Source: an uncultured Oscillospiraceae bacterium
GTDB taxonomy: Bacteria; Bacillota; Clostridia; Oscillospirales; Oscillospiraceae
DNA: 64,000 nucleotides
Assembly (NCBI GenBank): GCA_947628185.1
Contig: CANQYW010000006.1
Location: forward strand, 1-64,000
Reading direction: 5' to 3'
This document shows positions 59,199 through 64,000 of this stretch, one piece after another; positions within the stretch are counted from its first letter, which is position 1, and each line of letters begins with the position of its first letter. The notes beneath the pieces were generated by a model that had not been told where the DNA came from, did not search any database, and worked only from the letters and a program-made list of their open reading frames with translations. A program made the translations under genes and the position numbers.

Positions 59199-60155
59199 TT
59201 AGTTGACCTCCCGAATGCGGCAGCACCGGACGAAGTGACCGGGGCTGACCTCCTCCTGGACTTGGGGCTGTTCGCAAGCCTCCGTGGCGAAGGGGCAACG
59301 GGCGGCGAAACGGCAGCCGGGCTTGGGGTTTATGGGGGAGGTGAGCTCGCCCTTCAGGATCTCCCGCTTTGTGGGGTTGTCGATATCCGTGGAGGGGATG
59401 GCGGAGAGCAGGGCCTTGGTGTAGGGGTGCAGGGGCATGGCGAAGAGCTCCTTGGAGGGGCACTTCTCCACCACCTGGCCCAGGTACATGACGCATATGT
59501 CGTCGGAGATGTGGCGCACCACGGACATGTCGTGGGTGACGAACATGTAGGTGAGGCCCTTGTCCTGCTGGAGTTTCTTGAGCAGGTTCAGCACCTGCGC
59601 CTGGATGGAGACGTCGAGGGCGGAGACGGGCTCGTCGCAGACCACGAACTTGGGGTCCAGGGCCAGTGCCCGGGCGATGCCCACGCGCTGGCGGCGGCCG
59701 CCGTCCAGCTCATGGGGGTAGGCGAGGCGCAGGCGCTCGTCGATGCCCACGAGGCTCATGAGTTCCGCAGTCTTGTCGGCGATCTCCTTGCGGCTATAGC
59801 GGCCGGAGACCTTCAGGGGCTCCATGACGGTGCTGCTGATGGTCTTCCGGGGGTCGATGGAGGAGTAGGGGTCCTGGAAGATGATCTGCATCTTCTCGCG
59901 GGCCTGACGGAGCTCCTTGCCCTTCAGGCGGGTAATGTCGCGGCCATCCAGGAAGATCTTGCCGTCGGTGCTCTCGTGGAGGTGGATGATGGTGCGGCCC
60001 AGCGTGGACTTGCCGCAGCCGGACTCACCCACGACGCCGAGGGTCTTTCCGGCCTCGATGGAGAAGGTCACGTCGTCCACCGCGTGGAGGGGCCCGCCGG
60101 GGGTGGCAAAATATTTCTTGAGATGTTCAACTCGGATAACAGGCTCCATCTTCAA
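59199..60155 (-). CDS. oppF: oligopeptide ABC transporter ATP-binding protein OppF
   Basis: A 318-residue cytosolic ATPase of a di/oligopeptide importer. Walker A is GESGCGKST, Walker B is [12 protein letters not shown], and the C-terminal oligopeptide extension has [14 protein letters not shown]. The ABC signature reads LDGGRRQR instead of SGGQRQR, a variant found in some peptide transporters. It overlaps oppD by 4 bp and is the last gene of the operon. Confidence 0.94.
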   Translation of the reverse strand: MKMEPVIRVEHLKKYFATPGGPLHAVDDVTFSIEAGKTLGVVGESGCGKSTLGRTIIHLHESTDGKIFLDGRDITRLKGKELRQAREKMQIIFQDPYSSIDPRKTISSTVMEPLKVSGRYSRKEIADKTAELMSLVGIDERLRLAYPHELDGGRRQRVGIARALALDPKFVVCDEPVSALDVSIQAQVLNLLKKLQQDKGLTYMFVTHDMSVVRHISDDICVMYLGQVVEKCPSKELFAMPLHPYTKALLSAIPSTDIDNPTKREILKGELTSPINPKPGCRFAARCPFATEACEQPQVQEEVSPGHFVRCCRIREVN

Positions 60156-61156
60156 CCCTCCTTCTTGGCTATGGCGCCCATGCGGCAGCAGCGGCAGTCG
60201 TGGCCGTCGGGCGTCTTATATATCTTGATGGGCTCCTTGCGGCACTCGTCGGTGGCGTAGGGGCACCGGGGGCTGAAGGCGCAGCCCTTGGGGAGGTTCG
60301 TGGGGTCGGGGGGCAGGCCGTCGATGGGGTGAAGCCACTCCTCGTCCTCGTTCATGTCCGGGATGGCCCCGAAGAGGCCGATGGTGTAGGGGTGGGTGGG
60401 GTGCTTGAAGACCTGGCGCTTTGTGCCGTACTCCAGGATGGTGCCGGCGTATATGACGGCCACGTCGTCGCAGACCTGGGCCACGACGCCCATGTCATGG
60501 GTGATGAGGAGCATGGCGGTGTTGTATTTCTTACGGAGGTCCCCTATGAGGTCCAGCACCTGGGCCTGGATGGTGACGTCAAGGGCCGTGGTGGGCTCGT
60601 CAGCCAGCAGGAGGTCCGGGTTGCACGCCAGAGCTATGGCTATGACCACGCGCTGTTTCATGCCGCCGGAGAACTGATGGGGGTACTCGTGGTAGCGCTC
60701 CGCGGGGATGCCAACTATCTCCAGCATCTCCTTGGCGCGGGCCACGGGGTCCGTGTGGTCGCCGTGCTCCAAGTGCAGGTGCACCACCTCGGCTATCTGG
60801 TCGCCCACGGTCTGGACCGGGTTGAGGGCCGTCATGGGGTCCTGGAATATCATCGAGATCTTGTTGCCGCGGATCTTCCGCATATCCACCTCCTGGAGCT
60901 CCAGGAGGTTTTCGCCGTCCAGGTGGACCTGACCGCCGCATATCTTGGCGCCCACGTCCGGCAGGATCCGGAGGATGGATTTAGCTATGGTGGTCTTACC
61001 TGCGCCGGTCTCACCCACGAGGCCCAGGGTCTTGCCCCGCTCCAAGTGCAGGTCAACGCCGTTCACCGCGTGGACTATCTCGCCGTCGGAGACGTACTCC
61101 ACCACCAGGTCCTTTATGTCCAGGAAGGGCAGTTGGGTCTTATTGTTATCAGGCAT
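60152..61156 (-). CDS. oppD: oligopeptide ABC transporter ATP-binding protein OppD
   Basis: A 334-residue partner ATPase. Walker A is GETGAGKTT, the signature is FSGGMKQR and Walker B is [12 protein letters not shown]. The C-terminal oligopeptide domain has [14 protein letters not shown], which can bind an Fe-S cluster in relatives. It forms a heterodimer with OppF. The start overlaps nothing; oppC ends 16 bp upstream. Confidence 0.95.
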   Translation of the reverse strand: MPDNNKTQLPFLDIKDLVVEYVSDGEIVHAVNGVDLHLERGKTLGLVGETGAGKTTIAKSILRILPDVGAKICGGQVHLDGENLLELQEVDMRKIRGNKISMIFQDPMTALNPVQTVGDQIAEVVHLHLEHGDHTDPVARAKEMLEIVGIPAERYHEYPHQFSGGMKQRVVIAIALACNPDLLLADEPTTALDVTIQAQVLDLIGDLRKKYNTAMLLITHDMGVVAQVCDDVAVIYAGTILEYGTKRQVFKHPTHPYTIGLFGAIPDMNEDEEWLHPIDGLPPDPTNLPKGCAFSPRCPYATDECRKEPIKIYKTPDGHDCRCCRMGAIAKKEG

Positions 61157-61172
61157 AATTGCTCCTCCCTTC

Positions 61173-62063
61173 TCAGTTCTTCAGTTTCGGATCCAGGGCG
61201 TCCCGCAGGCCGTCTCCCAGGAAGTTGAGTGCCAAGACCGTGATGGCGATGGCGAGACCCGGGAAGATGATGAGGTGCGGCGCCTGGTCCATGAACTGGC
61301 GGGCATCGGAGAGCATGGCGCCCCACTCAGGCGTGGGGGGCTGAATGCCGAGACCGATGAAGGAGAGGCCGGCGGCCATGGTGATGGTCTGGGCCACGCC
61401 CATGGTGGAGCTGACGATCATGGGGGACATGCAGTTGGGCAGCAGATGGCTGAAGATGATGCGGAATTTGCTGCAGTTTATGGACTGGGCGGCCTCGATG
61501 TACTCGTTCTCACGCTCCTTCAGCATCTGTGCCCGGAGCATACGGGCGGAGCCGGGGATGCTGCTGATGGAGAGGGCGATGATGGTGTTGAAGAAACCGG
61601 GGCCGAGCACTGAGGCTATGACTATCATGAGCAGCATACCGGGTATGGCCTGGATGATGTCCAGGATACGCATGATGATGTTGTCCACCTGTCCGCCGAA
61701 GTAACCGGCGATGGCGCCGATGACTATGCCGGGGACGAGGGAGATGAGCACCGCCAGGATGCCGGTGGTGATGGAGTACCTTCCGCCGTAGAGGACGCGG
61801 CTGAAGATGTCGCGGCCGGTGTCGTCAGTGCCGAAGAGGTGCGCGGCGGAGGGGGTCTGGAAGGCGTTGACCACGTCCATCTTGGCGTAGTCGTAGGGGA
61901 TGATGTAGGGGGCGAGGAGCGCCAGAAGGATCTCTATTATGAGAATGGCGAGGCCCACCATGGCAAGCTTATTCTTGCTGAGCTGGCGCATGACGCGCAT
62001 GAACTCGCTCTTTTTCTTCGCCTTCTGCTGGACAGGGGCGGCGGCGGTCTTCGTCTCAGGCAT
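61173..62063 (-). CDS. oppC: oligopeptide ABC transporter permease OppC
   Basis: A 296-residue membrane protein. An N-terminal OppC_N helix (about 30-52) is followed by the permease domain with GTDDTGRDIFSRVLYGGR and the coupling loop AAQSINCSKFRIIFSHLLPN near residue 195. It has about six membrane helices. It overlaps oppB by 8 bp. Confidence 0.95.
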   Translation of the reverse strand: MPETKTAAAPVQQKAKKKSEFMRVMRQLSKNKLAMVGLAILIIEILLALLAPYIIPYDYAKMDVVNAFQTPSAAHLFGTDDTGRDIFSRVLYGGRYSITTGILAVLISLVPGIVIGAIAGYFGGQVDNIIMRILDIIQAIPGMLLMIVIASVLGPGFFNTIIALSISSIPGSARMLRAQMLKERENEYIEAAQSINCSKFRIIFSHLLPNCMSPMIVSSTMGVAQTITMAAGLSFIGLGIQPPTPEWGAMLSDARQFMDQAPHLIIFPGLAIAITVLALNFLGDGLRDALDPKLKN

Positions 62064-63021
62064 TTGCCTTCACCTTCTTTCTTTTCTTTCCGGCGTACTG
62101 GGCCTTGATGCGGGGGTCAACGGCCGCGTACAGAAGGTCAACAAGGAGCATCAGGAGGCTGAACGCCAGGGCCAGGAATATGGTGCCGCCCTGGACGACG
62201 GGGTAGTCCCGGTTATTGAGGGAGCCGATGATGTAGGTGCCCATGCCGGGGATGTTGAAGATGGTCTCGATTATCATCGCGCCGCCCAGGAGATGTCCGA
62301 AAGCGCCGCCGGCGGCGGTGATAATGGGGATCATGGCGTTCTTGAGGGCGTGCTTGTAGATGACGGAGCGCTCGGGGACGCCCTTGGAGCGGGCGGTGGT
62401 GATGTAGTCGGCCCGGATGACGTCCAGCATGGAGGAACGGGTCTGCCGGGCGCAGTTGGCGAGAGCGCCGGTGCAGTTGGAGAGGGCCGGCAGGATGTAG
62501 CTAACAAGGCCCATCTCAATGCCCATGGGGGGCAGCCAGGCGAGTTTCACGGAGAATAGGGAGATGAGCAGCAGCGCCAGCCAGAAGTTGGGGATGGCCA
62601 CGCCTATCATGGCGAGAACCATTGCGATGCTGTCCTGCCACTTATTTTGGTGGGTGGCGGCCATAACGCCTAATGGTATGCCCAGGCCGAAGGCTATGAT
62701 CAGCGTCACTATCGTGAGAACGAGGGTGCGGGGCATACGGACGGCGATGGTGTCCATTATGTCCACGCTCGTGACCCAGGAGGCCCCCAGGTCAAACTTG
62801 ATGAAAACGTTCGTGAGGTAGTCCCCCAGCCGGACAAAATAGGGGTCGTTGAGTCCCAGCTCCTCCCGCTTTGCCGCAAGGTCCGTCTCGGTGGCGGTGG
62901 CCCCCAGGAGCGTCTGGGCCGGGTCGCCGGGGGTAGCGGTCATGAGGGTGAAGACCAGAATCGCCACGCCTAAGGCTATGGGGATCATCCATAGCAGGCG
63001 TTTGATGACGTATCTTACCAT
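62056..63021 (-). CDS. oppB: oligopeptide ABC transporter permease OppB
   Basis: A 321-residue membrane protein with N-terminal KRLLWMIPIALGVAILVF, typical of OppB, and the coupling loop ARSKGVPERSVIYKHALKN near residue 215. It forms the channel with OppC. The gene lies 67 bp after oppA in the operon. Confidence 0.95.
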   Translation of the reverse strand: MVRYVIKRLLWMIPIALGVAILVFTLMTATPGDPAQTLLGATATETDLAAKREELGLNDPYFVRLGDYLTNVFIKFDLGASWVTSVDIMDTIAVRMPRTLVLTIVTLIIAFGLGIPLGVMAATHQNKWQDSIAMVLAMIGVAIPNFWLALLLISLFSVKLAWLPPMGIEMGLVSYILPALSNCTGALANCARQTRSSMLDVIRADYITTARSKGVPERSVIYKHALKNAMIPIITAAGGAFGHLLGGAMIIETIFNIPGMGTYIIGSLNNRDYPVVQGGTIFLALAFSLLMLLVDLLYAAVDPRIKAQYAGKKRKKVKANA

Positions 63022-63088
63022 ATAACTCCTCCTAACAGATTCCGGGCGGGCACGGGGCCCGCCCGGGCAGTGGGCTTAAGCGTTGATG

Positions 63089-64000
63089 TCAGGCGTTGGT
63101 GTATGTAGTGGAGGCGACAGAGGGCCATCCTTCGTAGGCGTAGACGGTGTTCTCATCTCCCAGGTCGGAGCGCCAGATGGTGAAACGCTGGGGGTTGAAG
63201 AGGCCGTAGGCTATGGCGTTGTCGCGGAGGTAGCAGTGGACTTCCTCAATGTTCTCCTCGGTGTAGCCGTCCAGGGCCCAGGTCTTGTAGAGCATGTCGC
63301 CCAGGGTGTAGTCGTGGCGGCTGGTGCCGTCGCCGGTGGAGTAGGCGTTGGGGTCGTAGCGGATGGACCAGTGGTTGGCGAGGGTGGTGGCGCCGATGGT
63401 GTTGATGAACATGTCGTACTGGGTGCCGTCGAGACGGATGGCGGTGAGCTGGGCCATATCGAGGGCCAGGATCTCCATGTTGATGCCGGCCTGCTGCAGG
63501 TCGCTCTGTACGACGGTGGCCATGCGCTGGTTGCCGCTGCCGGTGAGGAGCACCAGGGACTGGCCTTCGTAGTCGGACTCGGCCAACAGGGCCTTGGCCT
63601 TCTCCACGTCATAGGGGTAGTACTCCTCGCTGTCCCACTTGGGGTTGTAGCCGATGGCGGTGGGCGGGCAGACATCGTACATGGGGCTGCCGTGGCCGGC
63701 GGCGATGGCGGTGATCAGGTTGTCGGGGTTGATGGCGTAGCAGATGGCCTGGCGGAGCTTGAGGTCATTGGCCACGGGCCGGCTGTCGGCGCCGGAGAAG
63801 AAGAGGGTCCAGCCCTGCATGTTGGGGGACTCCCAGATGGTGAAGTTGGAGTCGCCCTCCAGCTGAACGGCGTTGGCGGAAGCCATGTCGATGACCATGT
63901 CGACAGTGCCGGTCTTCAGGGCGCTGGTCATCTGAGAAGCCTCAGTGATGAACTTGAAGTTGATCTTCGGGGTGTTGGCGACAACGCAGGGGGGAACCAG
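63089..64000 (-). CDS. oppA: oligopeptide-binding protein OppA, partial (5' end outside window)
   Basis: The frame is open to the window edge; about 303 C-terminal residues are visible and the start and signal peptide are missing. The visible part shows the SBP_bac_5 fold: LKLRQAICYAINPDNLI, NPKWDSEEYYPYDVEKAKALL and SIRYDPNAY. It captures peptides outside the membrane and delivers them to OppBC. It is the first gene seen of the oppABCDF unit. Confidence 0.92.
   Translation of the reverse strand: MVPPCVVANTPKINFKFITEASQMTSALKTGTVDMVIDMASANAVQLEGDSNFTIWESPNMQGWTLFFSGADSRPVANDLKLRQAICYAINPDNLITAIAAGHGSPMYDVCPPTAIGYNPKWDSEEYYPYDVEKAKALLAESDYEGQSLVLLTGSGNQRMATVVQSDLQQAGINMEILALDMAQLTAIRLDGTQYDMFINTIGATTLANHWSIRYDPNAYSTGDGTSRHDYTLGDMLYKTWALDGYTEENIEEVHCYLRDNAIAYGLFNPQRFTIWRSDLGDENTVYAYEGWPSVASTTYTNA

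Noticed and set aside
54950-64000. Prophage or integrative element suggested by the serine recombinase
   Set aside because: No structural, packaging, replication or conjugation genes follow, and no att repeats were found by eye; neighbours are ordinary chromosomal genes.

Overview
This window comes from a GC-rich, low-redundancy Bacillota genome, most likely a gut-type member of the class Clostridia (Oscillospiraceae/Eubacteriales-like). Supporting signs are the alr-mazF and ecfA1-ecfA2-ecfT-truA gene orders, an IreB-family regulator, a clostridial-type bifunctional AdhE, DUF5711 and CvpA proteins, a CIRCE operator, Rex-type and Rrf2-type sites, and strong TTGACA/TATAAT promoters with AGGAGG-type ribosome binding sites. 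The species cannot be named from the sequence alone. I saw no rRNA, tRNA, CRISPR array or replication origin.

Layout. 0-2.8 kb: sulfur module (LarE-like sulfurtransferase, CysK, Rrf2 regulator) with a shared 11-bp operator at two divergent promoters. 2.8-7.2 kb: two flavoprotein oxidoreductases, a secreted SH3/NlpC-P60 cell-wall hydrolase and a small unknown protein. 7.5-10 kb: zinc/cadmium efflux operon (SmtB-type sensor, free HMA metallochaperone, P1B ATPase). 10-14 kb: operon of a D-2-hydroxyacid dehydrogenase, a fused double metallo-beta-lactamase protein and a single MBL protein. 14-18 kb: AdhE with a Rex box, an APH-like kinase, and ireB. 18-22.7 kb: nnrD-lipoprotein-alr-mazF and two unknown proteins. 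22.7-24.5 kb: a yybP-ykoY (manganese) riboswitch with a mutually exclusive terminator in front of a flotillin gene. 24.5-35.6 kb: housekeeping genes (methyltransferase, ECF transporter energising module, truA, cvpA, pgsA, a Clp ATPase with a McsA-like zinc finger, rlmD).

35.6-39.5 kb is an AT-rich accessory island. It holds an 82-bp direct duplication, truncated gene pieces, and a DarT-DarG DNA ADP-ribosylation toxin-antitoxin pair. Its toxin frame is broken at an A-run shortly before the catalytic glutamate. 40-49.5 kb carries more defence genes: an MmeI-like type IIL restriction-modification enzyme whose middle part is compositionally foreign, and an McrBC/LlaJI-like pair. In between lie a CYTH/ATPase fusion, a MutT-type Nudix hydrolase, YitT, and an Hsp20 gene under CIRCE with a long structured leader. 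49.5-54.5 kb: two membrane-spanning proteins carrying cytoplasmic FHA and PP2C domains, a carrier-protein-like gene lacking the phosphopantetheine serine, and a surface GH5 cellulase lipoprotein. 54.5-57.2 kb: a serine recombinase with a small partner, and a non-coding stretch packed with perfect hairpins. 57.2-64 kb: a ROK regulator and an oligopeptide ABC transporter operon whose binding-protein gene runs off the window end.

The points most worth following up are the manganese riboswitch controlling a flotillin, the frameshifted darT at a slippery A AAA AAT, the mosaic type IIL enzyme, and the FHA/PP2C receptor-like pair with an apparently dead trypsin-like ectodomain.
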